Part shown: piece after piece, positions 41,632-50,310 of the stretch
Position numbering within the stretch: position 1 is the stretch's first letter
How the letters are laid out: each line of letters begins with the position of its first letter
Assembly: GCF_024539675.1 (NCBI RefSeq)
Contig: NZ_JAHHIT010000044.1
Location: 1 to 64,000 of the forward strand
Direction of reading: 5' to 3'
Length of the DNA stretch: 64,000 nucleotides
From: Streptomyces hilarionis
GTDB taxonomy: Bacteria; Actinomycetota; Actinomycetes; Streptomycetales; Streptomycetaceae
Position numbers and translations under genes: made by a program
Notes under the pieces: generated by a model
What the model saw: only the letters and a program-made list of their open reading frames with translations
Told to the model about the DNA's origin: nothing
The model's database searches: none

Positions 41632-43302
41632 GTGCACACCCGAACACCGGACGTCCTGGTCGCCGGCGCGGGCCCGGTCGGGCTGACCGCCGCCGCGGAA
41701 CTCCGGCGGCGCAAGATCGCCTGCCGGATCGTCGACCGGCTGCCGGCCAGGCTGCCGTACGCGAAGGCTGTCGGCATCCAACCCCGCACGCTGGAGCTCT
41801 GGGACCGGATGGGCCTGGTACGCGCCGTGCTGGACGCGGCGGTGCCGATGCGCGGCCAGCTGACCTACGTCAACGGTGTCGAACAACCCCGGATCGACCT
41901 GGTCCTGCCGCCGGAAGTGCCCTATGGATTCGCCGCGCTGCCGCAGTACGAGACCGAACGGATCCTGGAGGAGTTCCTGGCCGGCTTCGGAACCCGGATC
42001 GAGCGCGGCACCGAGCTGCTCTCCTTCGCCCAGGACGCCGACGGGGTGACCAGCCGGCTGGTCGACTCCTCCGGTTCTGAGGAGGAGGTCCGCTCGCGGT
42101 ACCTGGTGGGCTGCGACGGCGCGCACAGCACCGTCCGCAAGGGCCTGGGCCTCGGCTTCGAAGGCGGCGCCTTCCCCGAGGAGTACATGCTTGCCGACGT
42201 CGAGGTCGGCTGGGACCTGCCGCACGGGTACGGAGTGCGCGCGATGCACCGCGCCGCCGACGGAAGCGTCGACGACGTGCTGGTGTGCATCCCGCTGCCC
42301 GGGCCGGGCCGCTACCGGATGTCGATGACGGTGCCCGCCGAGCTGTCGGCGGCCCGGAAGGCCGACCGCCCCGAGCCCGGCGGAGGCGAGGTGGCACACG
42401 GCCTGGAGGGCGGGGTGGCGCCGACGCTCGCGCACATCCAGACCGTCCTGGACCGGCTGTCGCCGCGCCCCACCACCGCCGACGCGATGCGCTGGTCCTC
42501 GGTCTTCCGCATCAGCCACCGACTGGTGGACCGCTACGGCCGGGGCCGGGTCCTCGTGGCCGGGGACGCCGCGCACATCCACCCGCCCACCGGCGCGCAG
42601 GGCATGAACACCGGCATCCAGGACGCCTTCAATCTCGCCTGGAAACTCGCTCTCGTGGTCGAGGGCACCGCCGCCGGCCGGCTGCTCGACAGCTACGACG
42701 CCGAGCGCCGCCCGGTGGGCGCCGAAGTCGTCGGCCGCACCGTCCGGCACGCCGCCGCGGGCATCCAGGCCGACCCGGCGGACCCGGCCACCGTGATGCT
42801 GCGCGAGGCCCAGCTCCTCGTCGGCTACCGCGGCAGCCCGATCGTGGGCCGGCCCGGTGACGATTCTCCCAGCGTCGTCCCGCCCGGCCCGCAGGCCGGC
42901 GACAGGGCTCCCGACTGCGCCGGCCTCACCACCGAGATCGCCTGCTATCCGCTGCGCCTGTACGACCTGCTGCGGGGCCGCGGACACGTCCTGCTGTTGT
43001 ACGACGGCGAGGACGAAGGCGACGGCGGTCAGGACACCCGGGGGTTCGACGAACTCGCGGCCCTTGCAACGACTCTGTCCCACGGACGGGTGGAGACCTG
43101 CGTACTGCTCGGCGGCCGCGCGTGCGTCGGCACCACGCTCCTGCCGGTCTACCGCGACGCCCGGGGCGAGTTCGCCCGCGCCTACGGGGCCCGCGGCCCA
43201 TCGGCCTTCCTCATCCGCCCGGACGGCTACCTGGGCAGCCGACTCACCCCACCGGACGGCAGGCGACTGGCCGGCCATCTCGCGCAGGTCTTCCAGCCCT
43301 GA
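41632..43302 (+). CDS. FAD-dependent aromatic monooxygenase (PheA/TetX-like)
   Basis: A 556-aa class A flavoprotein hydroxylase of the kind found in aromatic polyketide tailoring and phenol degradation. It shows the FAD Rossmann motif DVLVAGAGPVGLTAAAELRR, the YLVGCDGAHSTVRKGLG motif, GRVLVAGDAAHIHPPTGAQG then MNTGIQDAFNLAWKLALV, and a C-terminal thioredoxin-like domain (FLIRPDGYLGSR). It uses NAD(P)H and O2 to hydroxylate a ring. The start is the GTG at 41632 (GGGGAGG eight bases upstream) or the TTG directly before it. No polyketide synthase lies nearby, so the substrate may be imported or detoxified (cf. rifampicin- or tetracycline-type monooxygenases). Confidence 0.87.
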   Translation: MHTRTPDVLVAGAGPVGLTAAAELRRRKIACRIVDRLPARLPYAKAVGIQPRTLELWDRMGLVRAVLDAAVPMRGQLTYVNGVEQPRIDLVLPPEVPYGFAALPQYETERILEEFLAGFGTRIERGTELLSFAQDADGVTSRLVDSSGSEEEVRSRYLVGCDGAHSTVRKGLGLGFEGGAFPEEYMLADVEVGWDLPHGYGVRAMHRAADGSVDDVLVCIPLPGPGRYRMSMTVPAELSAARKADRPEPGGGEVAHGLEGGVAPTLAHIQTVLDRLSPRPTTADAMRWSSVFRISHRLVDRYGRGRVLVAGDAAHIHPPTGAQGMNTGIQDAFNLAWKLALVVEGTAAGRLLDSYDAERRPVGAEVVGRTVRHAAAGIQADPADPATVMLREAQLLVGYRGSPIVGRPGDDSPSVVPPGPQAGDRAPDCAGLTTEIACYPLRLYDLLRGRGHVLLLYDGEDEGDGGQDTRGFDELAALATTLSHGRVETCVLLGGRACVGTTLLPVYRDARGEFARAYGARGPSAFLIRPDGYLGSRLTPPDGRRLAGHLAQVFQP

Positions 43303-43661
43303 CGGCAGGGGGCCGGGATCTGCTCTGCGGTGGGACACGCGTGCGGAGCCGATGTGACGGACGCGGTGTGCGGGACATCGGCGTGGACACCGGCATCGCC
43401 CACGACTGCGGACCGCACGCGGAGCCCGGATGATCGCGGTCGAACGGAGGCACGCGCCGCAACCACCCGGCCGAACCTTCTTCGCAGGTGACGAGCACGG
43501 CGCCAAGCGTCGGGGGAGAGGGAAGGTTCGCACCCGCAGGTGAAGGCCTGACGTTGTCGATCAGGCCGCACGGACGGCATGTACGGCGTGTACGGCATTC
43601 CGCGGGGACGCGGGCGCGCCGGCCCCGAGCGGATGCTCCGGGCCGGCGCGGCGACGCCATG
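43303..43661. other. Intergenic region, no gene recognised
   Basis: About 360 bp between convergent genes. The open frames that cross it look like shadows without protein character. No strong hairpin is noted. Confidence 0.5.
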
Positions 43662-45095
43662 TCAGCTTGCGGTGGGTACCGGGTCGCGGGTGGGCCGGGG
43701 CACCGCCCCGAGCTCGGGCATCTCCTTCGGATCGGGCTCGGCCGGCACCGTACCCGGAGCGGGGGCAGAGGCGGGGGCCGGGGCAGGGACGTAGGGGATC
43801 TCTCCGCGCAGGACGGCCTTGGCGCGGTCCTCGTCGAGCTCGCCCTCCCAGCGGGCGACGGCAAGGGTGGCTACGCCGTTGCCGACCAGGCTGGTCAGGG
43901 CGCGGGCTTCGGACATGAACCGGTCGACGCCGAAGATCAGCGCGAGGGCGGCGACCGGGACGTGCGGGACGGCGCTGAGCGTGGCGGCCAAGGCGATGAA
44001 GCCGGAGCCGGTGACGCCCGCGGCGCCCTTGGAGGTGAGCAGCATGACGGCGAGCATGGTCAGTTGCTGAGTGAGGGTGAGGTCGATGCCGAGGGCCTGG
44101 GCGAGGAAGACCGAGCCCATGGTCAGGTAGATGGCGGTGCCGTCGAGGTTGAACGAGTACCCGGCGGGCAGCGTGATGCCGACGACCGGCTTCGAGGCGC
44201 CCGCGTGCTGGAGCTTGCCCATCATGCGGGGCAGGACGGGCTCGGTGGAGGAGGTGCCCAGGACGATCAGCAGTTCTTCCTTGATGTAGCGCAGGAAGGG
44301 CCACAGCCGCAGTCCGTTCAGACGCATCACGGTGCCCAGGACGACGAGGACGAAGAAGAGGGCGGTCAGCCAGAACGAGCCGACCAGCAGGGCCAGGTGG
44401 CGCAGGGTGCCCAGGCCGTAGTGGCCGATGGTGAAGGCCATCGATCCGAACGCGCCGACGGGGGCGAGCCGCATGATCCAGCGGATGAGCGTGAACAGGA
44501 CCGTGGAGAACTTCTCGACGCCCCGGGCGATGCCCAGGCCCGCTTCTCCGCTGGCGTGCAGGCCGAAGCCGAACAGCACCGACACCAGCAGCACCGGCAG
44601 AATCTCGTTGCCGGTCAGGGCACTGACCAAGGTCGCCGGGATGATGGCGAGGAGGAACCCGGCGAAGCCCTCGTGGGCCGTGGTCGCCTCCGGCGGCAGG
44701 CCCTTGGTGGACAGGGTCGACAGGTCGATGTGCAGACCGCTGCCCGGCTTGACGACGTTGACGACGACCAGGCCGATCACCATGGCCACGGTCGTGAGCA
44801 CCTCGAAGTAGACCAGAGCCTTCAGGCTCACGCGGCCGACGGCGCGGGCGTCGCCCATGGAGGCGATGCCGTGCACGACCGTGCAGAAGATGATCGGTGC
44901 GATGAACATCTTCACGAGCGCGATGAAGCCGTCACCGAGGGGCTTGAGGTCAGCGCCGACGGACGGCCACAGCGCGCCCACGGCGGCGCCGAGGAGGACG
45001 GCGATCAGGCACTGGACGTAGAGGTGGGACAGCATGCGGCGGATGCGGTCCGGTGGTGCGGTGACGGTACCCGGGGCGGCGTCGTTGCGGCTCAT
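43662..45095 (-). CDS. dctA: DctA-type C4-dicarboxylate:cation symporter
   Basis: A 477-aa DAACS family transporter. Signatures include GFIALVKMFIAPIIFCTVVH, the HP1 serine-rich hairpin VLGTSSTEPVLPRMMGKL, YSFNLDGTAIYLTMGSVFLA (the NMDGT-type motif) and LTSKGAAGVTGSGFIALAAT. The Pro/Ala-rich tail is cytosolic. It imports succinate, fumarate, malate or related acids with Na+ or H+. Its ATG overlaps the PrpF stop by four bases (ATGA), so transport and isomerisation of an organic acid are co-produced. Confidence 0.9.
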   Translation of the reverse strand: MSRNDAAPGTVTAPPDRIRRMLSHLYVQCLIAVLLGAAVGALWPSVGADLKPLGDGFIALVKMFIAPIIFCTVVHGIASMGDARAVGRVSLKALVYFEVLTTVAMVIGLVVVNVVKPGSGLHIDLSTLSTKGLPPEATTAHEGFAGFLLAIIPATLVSALTGNEILPVLLVSVLFGFGLHASGEAGLGIARGVEKFSTVLFTLIRWIMRLAPVGAFGSMAFTIGHYGLGTLRHLALLVGSFWLTALFFVLVVLGTVMRLNGLRLWPFLRYIKEELLIVLGTSSTEPVLPRMMGKLQHAGASKPVVGITLPAGYSFNLDGTAIYLTMGSVFLAQALGIDLTLTQQLTMLAVMLLTSKGAAGVTGSGFIALAATLSAVPHVPVAALALIFGVDRFMSEARALTSLVGNGVATLAVARWEGELDEDRAKAVLRGEIPYVPAPAPASAPAPGTVPAEPDPKEMPELGAVPRPTRDPVPTAS

Positions 45096-46210
45096 GCGGG
45101 GCGTCCTTCCAGGACGGGAACGAGGAGTTCGGCTCGGGCGATACGCCGGGCGGCGCGGTGCAGGAGCACCGTGGGGGACGCGCCCTCCGGTGCGGGAACG
45201 GCTCGGGTGGTGATCACGCCGGCGGGGGTGCCCAGGCGCAGCGTGCCGTCGGCGGTCTGCCGGGCGACGCGGTGGGCGAGGGTGCCAGGGGTGGCGGCGG
45301 CCGTGGCCAGGGCCACGGCGGAGGTCAGGCCGATCGCGGGGTGCGGGGCGTGCATGGAGACCATGCGCACGGCCAGGTCGTACTCGTCCTGGTTGACGAC
45401 TACGCCCTGTGCGGTGCGATAGGGAGCGGGGCGGGCGACGACGCCCACCTTGGGGACCGCGTGGCTGACCGGATCGCCCTCACGGGCCAGGCCCATGGCC
45501 AGCGCGGCCTGGCGGCGCAGCAGCGTCAGGGCGGGTACCGCGGTGGCGAACGCGGTGAGGGATTCCGTGCCGTCGAGGCCGAACGCCTTGGCCTCGAACA
45601 GCGCGGCCGGCGCGCCGGCATCCACCAAGGACGCCTCGACGGGACCGTCCGGTCCGGTCAGCTCGTCCAGAGCCCGTCCTGTCGGCAGGACACGGCCGGT
45701 CGTCGAGCCCGCCGGGTCCTCGAACCCGAGCAGGACGGGCACACCCCGTGCCGAGGTACCGGGCACCACGGCCGTGCCCTCCTCCGGAGCCACCCCCGCG
45801 GGAGTGGGGATCGTACCGGTCAGGCGGGCCCCGGTGTTGACGTTGAGCATGCGGACGGTGGTGGTGTCCGACGCGATCGGCACGAGGTGGTGGTGGACGG
45901 CGTACAGGGCCACGGCGGTGGCGCAGTTGCCGCAGTTGCTGGCCCACTCCACGCGCTCGTCGCCGATCCCCACCTGAGCGAACGCGTACTCGACGTCAAC
46001 GCCCGGTCGGGGCGACGGCTGTACGACGGCGGCCTTGGAGGTGGTGGAGGAGGCGCCGCCCACACCATCGATCTGGCGGGGGTCGGCGGCGTTGAAGGCG
46101 GCGAGCAGCAAGGCGTCGACGTCCACGCCGGTGGCGTCCACGTCTCGGTGGTCGAAGATCCAGCACTTGCTGGTTCCTCCGCGGATCATCTCGCCCTGCA
46201 GACGCAGCAC
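45092..46210 (-). CDS. PrpF family isomerase (4-oxalomesaconate tautomerase-like)
   Basis: A 372-aa member of the PrpF/diaminopimelate-epimerase-fold family. It begins VVLRLQGEMIRGGTSKCWIF and shows GVGGASSTTSKAAVV, VEWASNCGNCATAVALYAV and the second-half MVSMHAPHPAIGLTSAVAL. The family catalyses cis-trans or keto-enol isomerisation of unsaturated tri- and dicarboxylic acids (2-methylaconitate, 4-oxalomesaconate). I take the GTG at 46210, with GAGGAG six bases upstream; a GTG twelve codons earlier has no comparable site. It is the first gene of the operon with dctA, divergent from a LysR gene. Confidence 0.85.
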   Translation of the reverse strand: MLRLQGEMIRGGTSKCWIFDHRDVDATGVDVDALLLAAFNAADPRQIDGVGGASSTTSKAAVVQPSPRPGVDVEYAFAQVGIGDERVEWASNCGNCATAVALYAVHHHLVPIASDTTTVRMLNVNTGARLTGTIPTPAGVAPEEGTAVVPGTSARGVPVLLGFEDPAGSTTGRVLPTGRALDELTGPDGPVEASLVDAGAPAALFEAKAFGLDGTESLTAFATAVPALTLLRRQAALAMGLAREGDPVSHAVPKVGVVARPAPYRTAQGVVVNQDEYDLAVRMVSMHAPHPAIGLTSAVALATAAATPGTLAHRVARQTADGTLRLGTPAGVITTRAVPAPEGASPTVLLHRAARRIARAELLVPVLEGRPA

Positions 46211-46356
46211 AACCGACTCCTCACAGCCATGGAAGGGGAAGTCCACCGGCGGTCCCGCCGTGCGTGGTGTCCTCCACGGTGAGTTACGGCAGCGTGAAGT
46301 ACAATCTCGGAAATCTGCATGGCCATTAAGGTGAAGTGAACGCTGGAGGTTCCGGC

Positions 46357-47262
46357 ATGCTCGACGTCCGACGCATCCTGCTGTTCACGGAGGTCGCCCG
46401 GCACGGCTCGGTGACAGCGACCGCCCGCGCCCTCAACTACACCCCGTCAGCGGTGTCGCAGCAGATCAGCCGCCTCGAGACGGAGGCGGGCCAGCCCCTG
46501 CTGGAGCGCCACGCCCGAGGCGTCACCCTCACCGACGCCGGACGGGCGCTGGCCGAACGAGGGCACCGGATCGAACGCGAACTGCAAGCCGCGGAGAACG
46601 AACTCGCCGACTATGCGGGCCTGCGCGCGGGCACGCTGCGCATCGGCACCTTCCCCACCGTCGGCGCCTCGCTCCTCCCGCAGGCCGTGATCGCCTTCCG
46701 CGACGCGCACCCCGACGTACGCCTGACCGTCCGCAGCGCCCGCATCGCCGGACTCTGGGCCATGCTGGAGAACCGGGAGATCGAAATGTCGCTGATGTGG
46801 GACTACGACTGGAGCCGGATCGACCGGGAGGACATCGTCGTCACCCCACTCCTCGACGACCCGCCGGCCCTCCTCGTCGGCGACCACCATCCACTCGCCG
46901 ACCGCGACTCCGCCTCACTCGCCGATTTCGCACACGACCCCTGGATCACCCGCGCCGACCGTCACCCGGTGGCCGAAGCCCTGGTCCGCGGCTGCCGCGC
47001 CGTCGGCTTCGAGCCCCAGATCGCCTACGAGGCCCACGACTACCAGGAGGCCCAGGCCATGGTCGCCGCGGGCATCGGTGTCGCGCTTGCTCCCACCCTG
47101 GCCCTGGAGGGCATCCGCCCCGGCGTCAACGTCCTGCCCCTCCAGCCGCCCGCCCCGATCCGTCGCATCCTCCTGGTGCGCATGGCCGACCACTCACTCA
47201 CCCCCGCCGCCCTGACCTTCGCCGGACTCCTCCGCGACACCGCCGCGGCCCGGTCCGCCTGA
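46357..47262 (+). CDS. LysR family transcriptional regulator
   Basis: A 301-aa LysR regulator: N-terminal HTH (MLDVRRILLFTEVARHGSVT, TARALNYTPSAVSQQISRLE) and a periplasmic-binding-like effector domain (LRIGTFPTVGASLLPQAVIA, YQEAQAMVAAGIGVALAPTL). GGAGG lies seven bases before the ATG. It is divergent from the PrpF-DctA operon across a 146-bp gap holding an ATGGCCAT palindrome (46319-46326), the classical arrangement for an activator responding to the imported acid. Confidence 0.92.
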   Translation: MLDVRRILLFTEVARHGSVTATARALNYTPSAVSQQISRLETEAGQPLLERHARGVTLTDAGRALAERGHRIERELQAAENELADYAGLRAGTLRIGTFPTVGASLLPQAVIAFRDAHPDVRLTVRSARIAGLWAMLENREIEMSLMWDYDWSRIDREDIVVTPLLDDPPALLVGDHHPLADRDSASLADFAHDPWITRADRHPVAEALVRGCRAVGFEPQIAYEAHDYQEAQAMVAAGIGVALAPTLALEGIRPGVNVLPLQPPAPIRRILLVRMADHSLTPAALTFAGLLRDTAAARSA

Positions 47263-47414
47263 GCTGCTCGAGCTCGGCTGCCTTGTGCTGCATCTTCACG
47301 ACCAGCTCGACGCAGAGGTCCTTCTGTGGGCTGTCCGGTCTCGGCCTGCGGCACGCGTGCAAGGGTTCGTCGCGAGGGCGCGGACGGGAAGGTGCGGGCC
47401 GGTGATGCCGAGGC

Positions 47415-48125
47415 TCAGTTCTGGTTCACGGGCCATACTGCCGCCGGATGGCAGTGGGCCGGGCACGCCAGCAGGTAGACCTCGTTGCCGAGAAACAGCC
47501 CGTAGGTATCGGCCCCCACGCTGTAGGGCTGCTCCGGTTGGCCGGGGTGGACTGCGAACTCCATGCCCTCCGGAATCTGGCAGAGGTACTCCAGATCGGC
47601 GCCGCACGCGCACCTGTAGTACTCGGGATCCTGTGCCCAGGAGGGTGTGCCGCCGACCTTGAACTTCTGGGCTCCGAGTCCGCGTGGGTTGGGGGCGTCC
47701 ACGAAGGGCTGGAGCGTCAGCGGCATTGCGCATACGGACGGTTCGGCCTCCGCAGCGGGCAGCACCGCGTGCTGCTGGAGCAGGACGCGCCAGAACGGAC
47801 GCGGGTAGGGCGGTTGGGGAGCATCCCAATACTCGGGCACGAGCCGGCCATCGGCGAACTCGGGTTCCGCCGCGTCGTTGTGCGCACGGCAGTGGAAGAC
47901 CAGTAGGTGGTCTCCGCCGAACGGGCCCAGGTCCAGGGGTACGTCGAGCTGGAAGAACAGGGCCATCTGCTCCCCACAGAAGCACGAGGGCCACTCCTGT
48001 GTGTCGTCGAGGAACGGCCACCCGCCAACGGAGTTCCGCATCGGTCGATCCAGCGGATCGGACCCGACCTCGATCGTGTGAGCCGGCAACGCCGCCCGAA
48101 TGGTTTCCGCATCTCGCCCTGGCAT
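47415..48125 (-). CDS. DUF1963/YwqG-like protein
   Basis: A 236-aa soluble protein resembling DUF1963 (YwqG) proteins: GGWPFLDDTQEWPSCFCGEQ then MALFFQLDVPLDLGPFGGDH in the first half, and FKVGGTPSWAQDPEYYRCAC then GADLEYLCQIPEGMEF in the second. Each half has a C-x-C-G element followed by a hydrophobic Q-strand, so the two halves look like internal duplicates and might bind metal. Function unknown. The ATG at 48125 has only a weak ribosome site. Confidence 0.6.
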   Translation of the reverse strand: MPGRDAETIRAALPAHTIEVGSDPLDRPMRNSVGGWPFLDDTQEWPSCFCGEQMALFFQLDVPLDLGPFGGDHLLVFHCRAHNDAAEPEFADGRLVPEYWDAPQPPYPRPFWRVLLQQHAVLPAAEAEPSVCAMPLTLQPFVDAPNPRGLGAQKFKVGGTPSWAQDPEYYRCACGADLEYLCQIPEGMEFAVHPGQPEQPYSVGADTYGLFLGNEVYLLACPAHCHPAAVWPVNQN

Positions 48126-49098
48126 CCACTCACCCTACGGGCTGCCTCGTGACGGTTGACCGTGGGCGAGCAGGTCTCGCTGTGACGGGTGCGATCCCAA
48201 TCCTTCGCCGGGTGAGGCCGCCACTGCCTGGAGGCGACCCACCTCACGCGGCCGGTGGGGAGGACGGCGTCAGCGGTGGCCCTGGGTCGAGTCGATAGGG
48301 TCGAGGCGGCTACTACCGACCCGGACGTCACCGCAGTGGTCAGCCAGCCTCGGAAGTCGCCCGTCAGACCAGTGACGATGCGCATGAAGAGTGCGAAAGA
48401 CGCCCAAATAGCCAGCACACGAGCTGTCTTGACCGCCTGTGTTCGTCCTCGCAGGGCGTGAGCATAGCGGTGAGCGTCAGGCGGAACGTACCAGTCTCGA
48501 TCTGTCGCGTCCTGTGCGAACCGCGGAGGTCTTCCCGACGGGCGCCCTCCGACGGCGTCCCGGTCAACGAAACGCCGGCGGGCCTGAAGTCGGAAACGGC
48601 CGGTCGGCGGGACTGCGGCAGAGTGATGTGCATCACACTGCATGCATCGAGGAGTGCTCCGGTTTCAGGGGTGCGCGCTGACGCGCAAGCTGTTTCCGTC
48701 GGTTCGCCGAGCAGGGCGACGTTTGGGAGTCGGCAGGCTTCGATTCGCCGAGAAAGGGCGGCTCGACGGGCGGTTCCCCGTCGGCAGCCCGCATTTCGAT
48801 CACCTATCGCGCGCGGCCGTGCCGAGCTCTTGCGGGCCCGGAATCATTTCGCTCGTTGAGAGCGCTCTTACCTTTCAGTTCACCGACTTGCCGCACATCT
48901 CGACGCGCCGTTACCGGGATTCGAACTCGTCCTCCCGATTCCCGCTGTAGTTGAGGCCGGTGAGGTTGCTGAGGTGCCGTCAATGCACGTTGTCTTTCTC
49001 TCAATTGGGGGCAACACTGGTAGCCACACGGAGTCGATCAGGCAATCCCGGATCCTCGGAACGGGCGGCGACCGAGTGGGGGAAGGAGGTGGTTTCAC
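48126..49098. other. ~970-bp region without a supported gene
   Basis: Long for this gene-dense window. I see no frame with good codon usage. GC drops locally toward 48.85-49.05 kb. It contains a Crp-like palindrome at 48623 and a stretch on the minus strand (about 48300-48450) encoding a hydrophobic helix that may be the remnant of a membrane protein. Confidence 0.5.
48623..48636. promoter_or_regulatory. Crp-like GTGA-N6-TCAC palindrome
   Basis: GTGATG-TG-CATCAC is a perfect dyad and matches the GTGA-N6-TCAC form bound by Crp/Fnr-type and some GntR proteins. No gene starts close by in a supported position, so its target is unclear. Confidence 0.35.
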
Positions 49099-49254
49099 AT
49101 GGTCATGAAGATGACAATGACCACCCGTTGCACGGTCGCTGTGCGCTGGCAGCACGTGCGGGTGGTCATCATCGTCGTCATCGCGATCCTGAGCGTGCTG
49201 GCTCAGGGATACGGTGACTCGGTAGTGCTCGACGCGCTCTTGCCGCGCGCCTGA
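49099..49254 (+). CDS. 51-aa single-helix membrane peptide
   Basis: A short frame with a good ribosome site (AAGGAGG ten bases before the ATG) and its own terminator. It encodes a basic N-terminus (MVMKMTMTTRCTVAVRWQHV), one membrane helix (VRVVIIVVIAILSVLA) and a short polar tail (QGYGDSVVLDALLPRA). I do not recognise it. It converges on the lasso cluster, with 240 bp between the stop codons. Candidates are a small membrane regulator, an immunity-type peptide or a toxin; there is no direct evidence for any of these. Confidence 0.6.
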   Translation: MVMKMTMTTRCTVAVRWQHVRVVIIVVIAILSVLAQGYGDSVVLDALLPRA

Positions 49255-49276
49255 GGGATGCATTGACCCTCTGAAC

Positions 49277-49312
49277 GGGGGCGGTTGCCGGACACCGGCG
49301 GCCGCCCCTTTC
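49277..49312 (+). terminator. Strong terminator with T tail
   Basis: A two-stage hairpin, GGGGCGG ... CCGCCCC around GCCGG-ACA-CCGGC, followed by TTTCT. It lies 22 bases after the 51-aa gene and also before the end of the convergent lasso operon. Confidence 0.8.
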
Positions 49313-49494
49313 TCATGCAGAGACTAGCGCACAAACACGTCTCACTGAAGGGGAATGCGGCCCACATCGGGATCCGGCTCTTACAACTTTCCAGTAGAAC
49401 GCGCTTCACGGCGTCGGGAGGATTCGATTCGAACGCACCTCGCGGCGGTCAAGATCGGCTACTCCCTTCGGCGTGAGATTCCCCATGGGTAGGC

Positions 49495-50310
49495 TCAGAA
49501 CGAGAGCACACGACGAAAGTCGGCCTCGTCGGACTCTCCCGTCGGGATGACGCGAACCCCCTGTGCCTCCACCCATGCGTGAAAGCGGAAGGGATCGTCG
49601 GCGATGCCGATGCACCACACCGCTCGCCGTCCGCGGAAGGCGAGCGCCGCGAGGGTGGCCAGTGACTCCTCCAGGCATGCGGCCCGCCCTGGGTAGTACG
49701 AGGCGGCGGCGCGCACAGCGGCCAAGGCGTCCGCCGCCTCCTGCGAGGTGGCTTCCCGCCTGCACCATCCTCTGTCGATCCAGTTCACCAGGCACGCGAG
49801 AGCGCGGAACGGGAGCCGGATCAGGAGGAGGGCGGCCAGGAGACCGAGCGAACCCGCTGCTGTCGCCGCCAGGTTGTCGCGCAGTCGGGCGTCGCGGCGT
49901 CCTGTCGGGACGGCTGCCATCAAGGTCGTCGCCGCCGTCGGGGAGCCCTGAGCCGAGGGCTCCCCCTCGTCGTCGGACCCGCTCGACGCGGACGGTCGCG
50001 GTTTCGCCGTCGCGGGAGGGGGCCCCGGCCGGAACTGCGGTCTGTCCGCGGCGAGAAGACCGCGGCTGATCAGGTCGTCCGCGAGTCGCCGGGCGTCCTC
50101 GCGGATCCGGTCGTGCTGCGGCGCGGGGTACCGGGCCGTCAGTACGTTCACCGCGGTGTCGAAGTCCTCGCAACGACTCCACTCCCGCCACAGGACGCGC
50201 GCCATGGCGTTCATCGCGAAGCAATGACCGGAGCGCACGTCCAGCAGCACGCTTCCGCCGTGCGGTGCGACGCTCTCGTGCACGTGGCCGGGCACGTTCA
50301 GTCGGGTCAC
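49495..50310 (-). CDS. Lasso peptide RRE-B2 fusion (PqqD domain + leader protease)
   Basis: A 271-aa protein joining two lasso maturation functions usually encoded separately in actinobacteria. Residues 1-85 are a PqqD-like RiPP recognition element (VAPHGGSVLLDVRSGHCFAM, then a helical segment) that binds the precursor leader. After a linker and a hydrophobic segment comes the transglutaminase-like B2 protease (about 165-271), with Cys212 (GRAACLEESLATLAAL) and His244 (FRFHAWVEA) as catalytic residues. It cleaves the leader before cyclisation. The GTG at 50310 overlaps the cyclase stop (GTGA) and has AAAGGAG five bases upstream, which decides this start over an upstream ATG. Confidence 0.88.
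   Translation of the reverse strand: MTRLNVPGHVHESVAPHGGSVLLDVRSGHCFAMNAMARVLWREWSRCEDFDTAVNVLTARYPAPQHDRIREDARRLADDLISRGLLAADRPQFRPGPPPATAKPRPSASSGSDDEGEPSAQGSPTAATTLMAAVPTGRRDARLRDNLAATAAGSLGLLAALLLIRLPFRALACLVNWIDRGWCRREATSQEAADALAAVRAAASYYPGRAACLEESLATLAALAFRGRRAVWCIGIADDPFRFHAWVEAQGVRVIPTGESDEADFRRVLSF

Noticed and set aside
48290..48460. Minus-strand frame with a hydrophobic helix (RVLAIWASFALFMRIVTGL)
   Set aside because: No ribosome site or clean start, and the frame continues into the DUF1963-like gene in another phase. Possibly a decayed membrane gene, but not supportable.
48895..48950. tRNA-like T-arm words (GAGTTCGAATCCCGG on the minus strand)
   Set aside because: The 5-bp T-stem does not pair and no D-arm, anticodon arm or acceptor stem can be built around it. 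At most a remnant.
49415..49440. Second TTCGAA-containing tRNA-like word near the lasso operon end
   Set aside because: No stem-loop set of a tRNA can be formed; likely coincidence.
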